Assembly (NCBI GenBank): GCA_037178975.1
Contig: JASJZH010000002.1
Location: 4,588,001-4,652,000 of the forward strand
Reading direction: 5' to 3'
Source: Oscheius tipulae
Lineage: Eukaryota; Nematoda; Chromadorea; Rhabditida; Rhabditidae
DNA length: 64,000 nt
The translations under genes and the position numbers were made by a program. The notes under the pieces are model-generated. The model had not been told where the DNA came from. It searched no databases and saw only the letters and a list, made by a program, of their open reading frames with translations. Positions 37,707-49,399 of this stretch are shown here, one piece after another. Position 1 is the stretch's first letter. Every line of letters begins with the position of its first letter.

Positions 37707-39338
37707 TTATTCACAGGCCAGCTTTCCATGAAAACTTGTCATCGCAATCCCAAATGCCTGGATTGCACTCAGCGGGTATCGAAAATCCATGGCAAACTGA
37801 TCGTCTCCACGTCTACCAAATTGCATTACAATGTAGTCCGCTAAAATTTTTTTTTTTGAAGAAAAGTTCAACTCACGGTCCTGTTGATGAACGATTTGGA
37901 AGTTTTTCACAGAAGCACATTGTACGCGACCGTAGAAGTTCAACACGTACGATTGTGTGTCTGAAATAAGTAAATATTGGTTTGTAGAAAGAACTCACCA
38001 TCATTCCAAATAGGCGGTTTGTTATTCATAACCACGATCTGATTCATGTTCTGCTCTGTTGGTGTTTTCGATCTCTTATGCCGCTCAATCAGCGTGTCTT
38101 TTTCCTGAACGTTTTTCTCCAAGAATTATCTTCTTCCTCACTTCAACCGGCTGAATCCGCATCCGTTTGTAGGCAATTGACTGCCCGGTATGAGCAACTC
38201 CAGGAATCACAATAGTCATTTTCCGCGGTCCTTTGAATCCCAGAACGTTTGTTTCGTAGAGAACTGCTGCCAGTTCCTGGCGAACCTCAACAGAGACGGT
38301 CTTGCTCGGATTCTTCCCGTTATCGTACACGGTAAAATGTGTTCCCATGGCGTTGGCTCGAACCTTGGCCACAAAGGCTCCACTTTCTTTCGATAAATCT
38401 GTTGCATCGGTTGAGATGAGATAGTTTGCCGTCTTGCACTTCTTTCTCCTTCGCGCGGCCAATAGGAATATCTTTCTTGTCGGTTTCTGTGGATCCAGGG
38501 GATCCAAATGAAGATAGTAGGTCGGATACATGCCCTTGTCCATTCCCTTCTTGTCGCGCGTGATCACACAACGGAATACCTTGCCCGCCTGCGCCGGTTC
38601 CTCCACAAATTTCTCAATATTGTTTAAGATGTAGTCGTAATCTGGCTCCTGGTCGTCTTTCGGTAAGTCGATGTCGTCTCGTCCTGGATTGACAGCAATA
38701 CCATCGCCAAGATCTGTAAGTATGTGTTTTTGTTAACTGTTTCTATGGAAACCTAGGTCGGGATCTTCGTCCTCGCTGAGAACAACGGCGCTCATGTCAG
38801 CTTTTTCCAGTTTGCTGGCCAATTCATCTTCCTCATTCGATGATATGCTGTAAATATTATCTCTGTACTCTACTAGACAGATTCAGATTGCTGTTCTTGA
38901 AGAGGCTTGAGGAAGGAAGTACTGAGTTCATAAAACTCACAAAGACCTGGTGGACGCACTCTTGGTCATATGTACTCCAGAAGACAGTTCATTCAGCCTG
39001 GACGCTCGACTTCCGAACCGATCCGGATCATCGCTACTTTGAGACAAGGGGCCATCGAAGCACATTGTCTGAGGAACACTGAACGGATCGACGAAGCTGA
39101 ATATCCGGCTTTCCTGCTAGAGACAGTCGCTTACACAAAATCTGAATGAACAGCTGCAGCGTTGGGAACTGCAGTGATTCCTTGGGTGGTGGTTCGTCGA
39201 TTCCGCTGCTTCTCTTCGAGCATTTTGCGCTAAAAAGGAAGAAGTTCGAACGTAAACACTTATGTACACAATCCAGTTACTTTTCTAAATACCCACCTGT
39301 CGAACAAGATTGGCCTCAACCCAGTCCGTACTAGCCAT
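37707..39338 (-). CDS. tub-1: Tubby protein
   Basis: Tubby-family proteins bind PI(4,5)P2 and guide membrane cargo into cilia; C. elegans TUB-1 also affects fat storage. The N-terminus [22 protein letters not shown] is the conserved tubby start. The C-terminal tub domain shows [102 protein letters not shown] and the invariant end SFHGKLACE. One intron near 37840-37876 separates QQD from PDYIV-like sequence. This gene ends 66 bp from the C8orf76-like stop, in convergent arrangement. Confidence 0.96.
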
Positions 39339-40382
39339 CTTGACTGAGTCTGCAAAAGACAACTGGAAGGTGAATCGAGGGCTTGGTAGCAGTGTCTAAT
39401 TGCGACTGACGAGTCGATCTCGACCGCCGTTGCCGCGGAAACAGACGCCGACGCTGGCCCGTCGATGGGCTCAAAACTACTGGCAAAAAGTAGGTAATTC
39501 TCAGAAGAAGAGGATTAGTGGGAGATAATCAGTTTATTTGTAGGGCAAGAAAACATCGAGAGAGACAGTCTGAATCTCAGGGACAGACTTTTAGTTTCTG
39601 TAAGATCGCAGTCGGACAGGATAGACGAATGAGAACGACTGTAGTTTCATCAAGGTGACTAGAAGAAGGACTAGCTTGAGAAAGGAGCAAATTACATGTT
39701 CTGTTTACGACTTTTTAGTGCCTTCGGATACGTATCCTGGGGAACGTCAAGTCCTCATTAAGCCTTTTTTTTCAATGTTAGACTTGTGCTTTTTGTGTTC
39801 GTGGAAAACTTCCTGTGTAGGAACCTCCTCTTTATCTTTTTTCACTACACAGTTCAACAACTACAACTTTGTAAACTTCATAAGTGTCGCCTAATTGCGA
39901 GGATAGCTGTACGGCTCTTCTCGCAGGATTGTATGGTCAAACTGCTCCGTCCCGGATTCCATCTCCGACCTCGAGAACTAGTGAGAAGAGACAGTCCGAA
40001 GCTAGAAGACAGTAGCACATCCACTAACAAAGTGCAGTCTTTCTTCCCTGTTCGTCGAACGGCTCTCTCCCTGAAACCAATTTTCCCAATTCTGACTCAA
40101 CCCGGCCTCGATCTGTTTCGGAAAAGCAAAAGACTGCAACCTCAAGGTCAGAACTGACCTTTTCGGTCAATTGTCTGAGTCATTTCAGTATAAAACAAAG
40201 GAACTGTGGTTGTAATCGACTTTGTGTGTTCGCGGCTGGACAACACTTCTGTTGTAAAGGGCTTTTTTCTTCTCGAGAACCCGTCCACAAGGCTCTCAGC
40301 CTATAATAGACATCATCGATACGTCCAGAGAGTGTCTCTCCTCAAACCCTGATCTGCTTTTCGCCCTGATTCTTCTTTCACG
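39339..40382. promoter_or_regulatory. Divergent region between Tubby and a secreted protein gene
   Basis: No coding exon was accepted. It contains TTCAGTATAAAA at 40184-40195 and AGAGTGTCTCTCC at 40329-40341, both shared exactly with the region upstream of the small peptide gene at 31106. The second word is only 42 bp from the downstream ATG. Confidence 0.35.
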
Positions 40383-41314
40383 ATGAGATCAATATTATTC
40401 CTTCTAACTGTTTTCTCCGTTGTTTTTTCTGCTAGGTGAGTCTCTGTAATTTGAGAGAAACCCCAATGGAGTTTCAGATTCAAACGAGGGTCTTATGGTC
40501 GACCGATAAGTAGTTATTCGCCTCCGCAAGATCAATCCAACTACTTTCCCTCCTCTAGTTATCAACAACCTTATTCCAACTACCAGACCTCAAATTACCC
40601 GCAATATCAAGGCGCTTATAACAATTATCAGGAGAACTATAATGGCTATGGGAACTATGGAGGAGAGTACAATGACGGATTCAATCGACCGTATTGGGCG
40701 AGACAGAGGGGGCCTCAGATTCCTTGGTGGAAGAGACAACAGTTTTTGAGCCAGACATATTCTGAAGACCGGTATCAAGGACAGATGAGAGGAGGACCAC
40801 AGCCGCCGGTTAGTCTATTCCCAATGCAAAGCTAGAAACAAATTAGATGTATCCCCAAAACAATAATCCCCAGATGTCCGAGCCGCAGATCATTCAGAAA
40901 CCCGCTCCTCCTGTCTTTGTCGGTTAGTTCTGTCCGCTACCAATAGAACAAGAACTTCTAGCTCCAACAAGTCCGTATCCTGAGATCCCAGTTAATCCAC
41001 CTGTCCTCGAGGTACCTGTCGTTCCCGCCATAAAAGAGAAGGAATATCCGGACTCTCCGCCAACTCAGAGCGGACCTCCACCCGGTCCTCCTCCTCCGTC
41101 ACCCGAATACCCCGAGATTCCTTCAAATGCGGGCCAAGCTCGTGGATTCCCGGCTCCTCTTTCTCCATCGGAATACCCAGAAGCAAGTCAGCCTGCTGCT
41201 TCTGTAGTTCCACCACCTCCTCCCGACTATCCAACAGCTACCTCACTTCCTAATGGCTTTACTCTGCCACCAGCTGCGGCTGTTCCAGATATTCCCGATC
41301 CTCCGGGAAAATAA
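40383..41314 (+). CDS. Secreted Pro/Gln/Tyr-rich protein
   Basis: The start MRSILFLLTVFSVVFSAR is a signal peptide. The middle is rich in Tyr, Asn, Gln and Ser (repeats such as QGAYNNYQENYNGYGNYGG). The last exon is Pro-rich (PPPGPPPPSPEYPEIPSN, PPPPPDYPTATS) with a repeating EYPE/DYP pattern. Four exons are joined by three short introns near 40436-40479, 40811-40848 and 40926-40964. No Cys-based domain was seen. Low complexity suggests an extracellular-matrix or cuticle-associated component, but no family was recognised and the role is open. Confidence 0.75.
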
Positions 41315-41373
41315 ACATTATGCTTTATTGATGATCTAAATAGGTAGAGGAACAGTGACTTCAATAAGGGAGA

Positions 41374-42526
<1,153 letters not shown>

Positions 42527-43535
42527 TCTGAAGGTAAAAGCTCTTTTGAGTTCAAAATATCAATCGGGCGAGAGGCCCTGTTTTTGTTTGCCTGCAGACG
42601 TGGGGGAATTCAATAAATGTCTGGAAGGGGGATGTCCTTGAGGGAAGCAAGCAAATAACTATCAATTGGCGAGCAGAAGATCACCGCTTTTTTGGGGAGT
42701 TTTTGAAGAACAACAACAGAAAGCAAGACTGCAAATATCGAGAGTTTCCAGCATTTTGAGACAAGCGGTCAGCTGTCGATTGAGGGGCGCGTCTGGAATG
42801 TAATGCACGAACGTGCAATCCAACAAAATACGAGAATTCGGGAGGCCAGACGAAGCAGATGTTTTGAGGAACAGGGGGCAGAGAGCTCGTGGAACAACTT
42901 ATGGAATCGCCAGCCGTCTCAACAGAAATTTGAAAAGCGAGCTGGACGGAAGTGATTGTCGATTTCTCGACCTTGACCAACGGCTGCTAACCTCAGAAGT
43001 TCAAAAGTACACCTGTTGAATGGAGGATTAGCTCAATTCGAAATGTATCCAGAGACAATCTTAGAATGAGACGCTCGCGGGAAAAAAATCATAGACGTAA
43101 TGTTTAGCATGACCTTCAGTCAATAGGTGGCCGCGTTGTTTACGTACCAACCTACATGTTTTGATTGTTAACTAGGGGTCAGCGAGAATAACAACCAAGA
43201 TAGTATGTTGACTGCCTGATTACTTCAAAGTGTCGCGTCTTATTTCGTTCGATATGTTACCACAATTAGAAAGAGCAAACTCACTGAGACATATCCTAAG
43301 CGCGATTAGAGCGTAGACTGATGCAACAGCAATCAGGACTCCTCCCCTCGCTTTCGTGAAAAAGCTCCAGACCGGAGTCAATTGCATCAGAAGAGCATTG
43401 GGAAATTTGCACGTATGCACTTGTGGATGTGATGATGCAAAGCGACGACGGGAAACTTTTTTCACAATGAGGACTAGAGCTCGATTCATTAACAAAACAA
43501 TAACAAATAGCTAAAGAGGTATATGTGGAAGGAAT
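42527..43535. other. Intergenic region between mL53 and LDH
   Basis: This 1.0-kb region lies downstream of mL53 and upstream of LDH, so it should contain the LDH promoter and the end of the operon-like transcript. A minus-strand open frame of 91 codons at 43220-43495 has one hydrophobic stretch (GVLIAVASVYALIALRICL), but it lacks a splice-supported context or a recognised domain and was left uncalled. Confidence 0.35.
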
Positions 43536-44036
43536 TCAGATCTTGGTCATTGGGCGGGTTCCAGATCTGCCCAGTTCCGGATTTCCTAGAAGACGATTGA
43601 ATCTCATTATCACGTCCATCGCCGGCATGTTGTTGGTATTGAATCGAAGCTTCTTTCCGCTGTCTAACAGGGGTAAATTGCTTAGAAGAAGATAAAAACT
43701 ACCTAGTGTGGCGACAAAGAAAGGGTCTTGTCGGTCGTTGCGAATGTCGGCTTTCACTCGGACCTGTGGGTTCGTTAGTCGCACTTTGGGAGCCATTATA
43801 CTGTGCCAGAATACCCTGAAATTGTTGAATGAGCAGAATTACTTCTTGCACTTGAATAAATGAACGAACCTCAAGGAATGATTGCCCGAGTGAAGCGGAT
43901 CCATGGAAATATCTATAGATTTGACGGTTTTTAGATCCAGAGCTCGGCTTGCCAAGGCCAGTCTCTCGGCCGGATTCCATCTGACGCCGTAGCGTATCTT
44001 CTGCCACATTTGGCACATCTGCACATAAAACGTCAT
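43536..44036 (-). CDS. mrpl-53: Mitochondrial ribosomal protein mL53
   Basis: The mature sequence contains VKSIDISMDPLHSGNHSLRVF, then PKVRLTNPQVRVKADIRNDRQDP and SGKKLRFNTNNMPAMDVIMRFN. This matches the mL53 pattern of a phenylalanine/aspartate beta strand, a K-V-R-x-TNP segment, an A-D-V/I-R-x-D strand and a final helix. Three exons are joined by two introns, near 43817-43870 and 43667-43704. The start at 44036 lies 11 bp after an acceptor (TGTTTTTCAG). It is the last gene of the PUS3-AK6-mL53 set. The assignment rests on pattern similarity with a divergent, small family. Confidence 0.65.
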
Positions 44037-44186
44037 GAACAACAAAGCTGAAAAACATCAGACCGAATCGGCGGTGAAATAGCTGACTTGAAATGAAGCA
44101 GGAACTTTTAACGTGATAACACAACAACCTAGAACGAATCTGCGCAAAATATGACAATCTCAACAAGAAACAACGAGTAGAGAGGC
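44037..44186 (-). promoter_or_regulatory. Intercistronic spacer AK6-mL53
   Basis: The 150 bp between the AK6 stop and the mL53 start are T-rich on the coding strand and end in a strong acceptor (GATGTTTTTCAG) just before the mL53 ATG. This is operon-like spacing with a probable SL trans-splice site. Confidence 0.5.
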
Positions 44187-44794
44187 CTATTTCTTCCAGG
44201 AATTGACCATTTCCATTACTTTTTCAAGATTTTCGTGCATCTCATCAACCGTCTCCGATTTCATCTCGTGAATTCGCTCTTCTGGATAGGCGTCGCGCGC
44301 TTCTTCAGCTAACGAGCCGAAGATTTCCGATTCGACGTTTTCTTTGATCTTGACAGGAAAGTTGGGAATGCAAATCATGAAGACTAACCTTGAATTCGTC
44401 GTAACCTCTCTGGCTGAGTCGATCGTAAAGGATCTCTGTCGGACAGCGGAGCACAATGACAAAGTCGAACCAGCGCTCGGGGAAGAAATCGGAACCGTGG
44501 TAGTCGACAACAGCACCTCCTTGGTCACTATTCATCCGGTCCTCGATGTGATCGAGTAATTTATCCTCGTCCAGAACGTGAGAATTATACTGCGGGTCGA
44601 ACTCCGTCACCAGATTGTTCTCCCGAATTATCTTTCCTATCTGAAAACCTTTTTTTTTTTTAGATGACCAAAGGTGCCTCCAGAAAGTCGTATCCTAGAC
44701 GATTGGCCAGCTCTTGAGCCAGAGTACTTTTTCCAGTGCCAGGAGTTCCTGTGATCAAGACATTCGGTTTGTTCCTCGTCTCCGGAGTGGCCAT
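44187..44794 (-). CDS. Adenylate kinase 6 (CINAP/Fap7 type)
   Basis: AK6 is a nuclear adenylate kinase/ATPase that helps late 40S maturation. Walker A GTPGTGKST is near residue 18. NMP-binding residues, VVDYHGSDFFPERWFDFVIVLRCPTEILYDRLSQRGY and the C-terminal helix with EEAR follow. DYHG and FFPERW are AK6 signatures that separate it from other adenylate kinases. The first intron is very short: either 28 nt with GT-AG at 44641-44668, or 37 nt with a GC donor that would give the family-like junction YDFLE|IGK. Both keep frame. It is the middle gene of the PUS3-AK6-mL53 set. Confidence 0.93.
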
Positions 44795-44946
44795 TCTGGA
44801 ACTGGATAGGGCAAAAACAATTGAACAAGAGGTATTCGATCGAAATAACGATGTAGTTTTTGTAGAAACAGCGCAAAAGAATTATTCATAACAAGAATGG
44901 GATAACAAAAACAAATGGATGCGAAAACAAAGACTAACATACAAAA
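44795..44946 (-). promoter_or_regulatory. Intercistronic spacer PUS3-AK6
   Basis: A spacer of 152 bp separates the PUS3 stop from the AK6 start. It is T-rich on the coding strand and carries acceptor-like CTATCCAG and TTCCAG a few bases before the AK6 ATG. This supports polycistronic transcription with trans-splicing. Confidence 0.5.
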
Positions 44947-46449
44947 TTACGAGGTCTCAGTCGACTTTAACTTCTTCCTAAGCTTTTCGAGCTTCGTCTC
45001 GAGACTATCACAGAGTGGACGCTCTGAGAATGGAACGTATTTAACCGGCATCGGACGATCTTGAGTGTATTGAAGAAGACCCTTGTTGAAATCTATCGAG
45101 CTACTTTCTTGCAAATCCGCTATCATATTCTGGAGCAATTGAGCTCTGAATTCTTCTATTTTGCAATAAGGAAATGACTAACTTGGTAGTGAATTCAGCC
45201 CAGGTGCTCTGCAATAAACTGATAGTCCTTTGCGTGACAGTGTCATCTTCTTTCCAATCAATATTAGCATGATCATATCTGAATATTTTATTACAGTAAA
45301 AACAGAAAGTTAGAACCAACTTGCAATCGAAAAGGCAAAGAGGTGTCTCTTTGGCCAAGCCGTAATGTGGACGGCGGGGTGTCTTGACAATATCTAGCAT
45401 TTCAGCCACCAGCTCCGGTTCCTCATTTCCTTGGCCAATTTCGTGAAGAACACCGACTATATAACGAATCATATGCCACAAAAAGCCGGAGCCCTCAACC
45501 GTGAGCTCAATCAGATCGTACTGACCGTTGTTTCGACTGAATGGTTGATGTTTTGAATGAAAAGAGGTTCCACCTGATATGTTGAATGCGGACATCGAAA
45601 ATACGACGCACGTAGGTGGCACAGACACGTGCTTCATTGGAGTCTATCTGGCAGAAGTTCCTGAAGTCGTGTTCGCCGATGAAATAGCTGCACGCCTTTT
45701 GCATACGCTAAAAGTTTCTTGTTTGGAAAAATGAAAAGAACTAACTTCAATGTCAAGGTTTGCTCTGGGCATACTATACTTGTAAACTCTCTTGTTGCAT
45801 TGATGACGTGCCGAAAAGTCTCGTGGTAGCGGAGCCCATCCGGTGACTCGAATAGTAGGTGGCAAAACTCCGTTCAGCATTCGAATATACGGCAGTTCCT
45901 CGCCGGCCTTGTAGTTTGCAATAACATCTGGATCGGCGTCTTCCTCCCAAAAAACATTTTCTCCAGTCGAATCAGATGATCTGAAGAAATTAATATACCG
46001 CAAATTTAATAAGTTACCTCACAATCAAGGCGGCAACCTGCTTGAAGGCGGAAACTCCCTTGTCCGTTCGACCACATCGCGACATATCGCAGTTTTTCGG
46101 GTCGGAAACCAGGTGTGTTTTCAGCAAGGCGTTCATTAGATGCTGTAGGTGTTTTGCGTAAAAAGAATAAGTTGAAAACTAACTCTTTCGACAGTATTTT
46201 CTGTATTCGTCTGCTGAACGAGGCCGTCATGTTTCCAGCCGAAATAGAGGAACCTCAGAGCAATTTTACGTTTTGGATGCATAGCAAAGTTGAACTTGCG
46301 AACAGTTCGAGCCTTTTTGACGGCTGGAGGCTGTTCTGAACAACACAATACTTGGAGCAAAGTTGAAAGTTACCTTTTGCTGCTGATGAAGTGGCTTCTT
46401 CGACCTCCATAACTCTTTTGGGGTTGTTTTTTTTTGGAAATGAAGCCAT
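44947..46449 (-). CDS. tRNA pseudouridine38/39 synthase (PUS3/DEG1)
   Basis: PUS3 isomerises uridine 38/39 in the tRNA anticodon arm. The catalytic motif [11 protein letters not shown] contains the active Asp. Other TruA-family blocks are [59 protein letters not shown] and [20 protein letters not shown]. The last exon ([23 protein letters not shown]) matches the PUS3-specific tail rather than PUS1. The start [18 protein letters not shown] lies in a short Lys-rich leader. About seven short introns were read. It heads the minus-strand operon-like group and is divergent from the small membrane protein gene. Confidence 0.9.
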
Positions 46450-46678
46450 CGCAGCTTGGTTATTACCTGAAATCAAATTTTTTGCATAATTCTTAGAGAA
46501 ATCGGGCAAAAAGAACGGCCAAAAAGTGGTAACATTTGAAAGTACGCATTTTCACGCTTATAAAATTTTTGCCCCACGTGCCCATTTTCGCTTGAACGCA
46601 TTGTGCCTTCACAGTTCATTTCCTAGCTTCATCCACATCCTTCCTCTATAATCTCCCTACTTTTAGAGTCTCCTGCGC
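46450..46678. promoter_or_regulatory. Shared divergent promoter region (PUS3 / small membrane protein)
   Basis: A 229-bp spacer lies between head-to-head start codons. It includes AT-rich segments and CCCCACGTGCCC near 46571-46582 (an E-box-like CACGTG). Both transcripts must start in or near this interval. Confidence 0.4.
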
Positions 46679-47151
46679 ATGCTTCTAACTGTTGTCCGGC
46701 GTGTGCTAATACGTGGGCCAGACGGGAATACCATTTGGAGAGAAACCAGCCAACTGCACTCGCCTAAAGGAGGAAAGAAGCTCACATTCGTTTCGGTTAG
46801 CTCTTTTTTTTCTTGCGAGTGTTTCAACGCTGACTTATCCAAGTTGTTGTCAAAGTGCGGTTAAAGTACAGACTGCTACCAAAAAGTTCCGTTTTATTTT
46901 CAGGGTTCCATCGCCATCTTGGCTGTTGTATTTTTCGCTGCACTTCACGGAACTCTACAATCAGAAATCAACCCGGATTCCAAGTGGGGATGTGAGTTTT
47001 CTTCTTTACGTCTTATAAAACAAAGAAACTCGGCACTCAATCAGTCATTTCAGCAGCTTTCCGCACTCTCACAACGGAGCCTCTAAAATGGTTAGGAGCT
47101 GAACAGACGCAGAATGCTCCACTCCCTTCCCATTCATCACATTTAAAATGA
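46679..47151 (+). CDS. Small single-pass membrane protein, unrecognised
   Basis: Exons 46679-46795, 46904-46991 and 47054-47151 sum to 303 nt (100 residues), all in frame with GT-AG introns. The first 38 residues are basic and Arg/Lys-rich (MLLTVVRRVLIRGPDG...SPKGGKK). One membrane segment follows (GSIAILAVVFFAALHGTL), then a hydrophilic tail ending PLPSHSSHLK. A positively charged leader before one short membrane span resembles small mitochondrial inner-membrane or assembly proteins, but no family was recognised. The exon-intron consistency is the main support for it being a gene. Confidence 0.7.
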
Positions 47152-47458
47152 TCAGTATATCTATATTTTGGTTCGTTTTGCAGAGCAGTAAACAGATTGC
47201 AGGTATTCTGAAGTTTTTCTTTCCGTCGCAGGTCATTTCACGAATATTTGGAAGCTTAGAAACAATCCTTTATAAGAGGAATCCTGTTACATTTAAGTTG
47301 GGCAATACAAATCAAATTCTAGAAAACTGGAGTGTAAGCGGAGAGATAAGAATACTTTCTAGACCGGAAGACATCACTGGGGAGGATCGAAAAGGTCACA
47401 GGAAGATACGCACTGGGATTTGACAAGCTCATTTTACAAAACAGGCTAACAGAAGTTT

Positions 47459-49399
47459 CTAATGGGTTTCAGCCGGGACACTTGTGTACTTTCCTCTAGC
47501 TGGTTTCTCGTCATCCTCAGGAGCTAGCATCTTCTCGTTCAGAAGTTGACGATCGTGATCGAGAAGGTCCTTCTTGCACTTGTGATCGACGATTCCAGCT
47601 CCGAAAGCATCCCCCAAGACGTTGATCGAAGTACGAATTCGGTCTCTGAAGGGGATCTACTTCTTTCTCTACACAGAAACTTACAATAGCCAGTCAACAG
47701 CAACAATGAGAGAGACGTCCTTTACGGGAAGACCGACAGCGGTCAGAACGAGAAGCATGGTCACGAGACCGGCGGAGGGAACGGAAGCAGCTCCAATGGA
47801 AGCCAAAGTGGCTGTCAGACTGACAGTCACCACCTGACCCATACTCAAATGAACTCCATTCATCTGTGCGATGAAGATGGCAGCCACAGCCTCGTACAAA
47901 GCAGTTCCGTCCTGAATTATCGTCGTTTCATAGATAGTGTTTCCCTCGAACCATGTTGATTGTGGCTCCTACAGGCAGAACGAATCGGGTAACACGCTTG
48001 TCTACACCAAGATTCTCTTCGAGACAGGTGTAAGTCATGGGAAGAGTGGCAGACGAGGAAGCAGTTCCCAGAGCTGTGATCCAGGCTTGGAGAAGGCCTC
48101 TCATGAATTTAAAGGGATTCTTCTTGGTGGCCAGATAGAAGACCGTAGGAAGAGTGATCAGCGCGTGGATGGCCAAACCACAAAGGACCTGTGTTTCTCC
48201 ATGTGAAGGGAATAAAAGTGAAACTTACAGTAACCATGTAGAGGGCCAGCATACGAGCAGTATCCATGATGTCTTGAATTTCGAGGATTTTGCCAGCAAT
48301 CAGGCACATGATTCCGATCGGGGAGTACCTGAAGTTTTACTTTTTTTCCAAAACGTTTTTCAGATCTTTGAGTGACCTTGAAAGGTACTGGGTAACATGC
48401 ATCCTTTGTGGAAGACCGTAACTTAGGTCTACAAAACTCACCACATGACCATCATGACGAGCTTCATGATGACCTTGTCCAGAGTGACGAAGAACTGAAT
48501 CATAACATGAGCTTCGTGGCCGAGTTGTGAGAGGGAGATTCCGATGGCAATGCAGAAGACAATGATACCTGAATTCATAGAACTTTCCAATTGAACAGCT
48601 TTCTTACCTAGCACATTCATTCCGGGAACGTACTCCACGGTGGCCTTGACCACATCCAAGGCTCCGCTGTTCAAAGCGGCCAATGTTTTCGTGTCGTTGT
48701 GTTTTAAAATCTTCGGCCGTACTGTGACATATTTGGTTTGAACTTGTTGGAAGGTGGCCTGGACGATGTTTTCGGGGAAGGTGTTGCGGAGAAGATCGAG
48801 GAGAGTGTCGACGGTGCTGACCTTCTTGCCCTCAGTTCCCTCTCCCAGGTCTTGTTTGATCGTCGGGTCTCCAGGATGGATGACGAGAACGAGAAAGATT
48901 CCAGTCTGAACCAATCAGCCCTTCAAATTTCCGGTCAGGACTTACAATGACGGCAAGAACAGTAGTTGAGACGTAGTAGAGGATGGCAATAGAGCCCATT
49001 TTTCCAGATTGTTTGGCATCGAGCTGTGAAAGACCTGAAACACGCAGTGACTCTCTACTTTCATAATCCTATTCGTAAAAGAAAAGAGTGCACACCAGAG
49101 ATCAGAGAAGAGATAATGAGGGGCAAGATCATCATTTTAAGCATATGCATAAGAAGCTCTCCGGGGAACGCAACGAACATGACGGTCTGAAAATGTTCTT
49201 TTTCTCTCAAGAACAGAGAACACTTATGGTCAAGACCTTATCCTAGTCAAAGAAGTTGATCACTCAGTCTCTTGAGAACACTAACCTGAGGTCCAAGTTT
49301 CATTGGACGAAGAGCAGCACCAAGAACGGCTCCGAGAACGACGGAACCTATCGTCGCGACCAGAAGAGCATTCTTCCGCAGCCAATGTTGCTGCGTCAT
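47459..49399 (-). CDS. glt: SLC1-family glutamate transporter (EAAT)
   Basis: EAATs are sodium-coupled glutamate/aspartate transporters. Eight membrane segments and the two hairpins are visible. Signatures: [39 protein letters not shown] (the conserved PGE-MLKM-ILPLI block), [42 protein letters not shown] (HP1 serine-rich tip), [27 protein letters not shown] (HP2/TM7 binding core), [13 protein letters not shown] and AVDWLLDR. The cytoplasmic tail ends [14 protein letters not shown]. About nine short introns are present. The start at 49399 (MTQQHWLRK) follows an acceptor-like ATTTTAG, and an upstream non-coding exon is possible. Confidence 0.95.

Noticed and set aside
43220-43495. 91-codon minus-strand frame with one hydrophobic stretch
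   Set aside because: No recognised family and no acceptor near the start; kept only as a note in the spacer.
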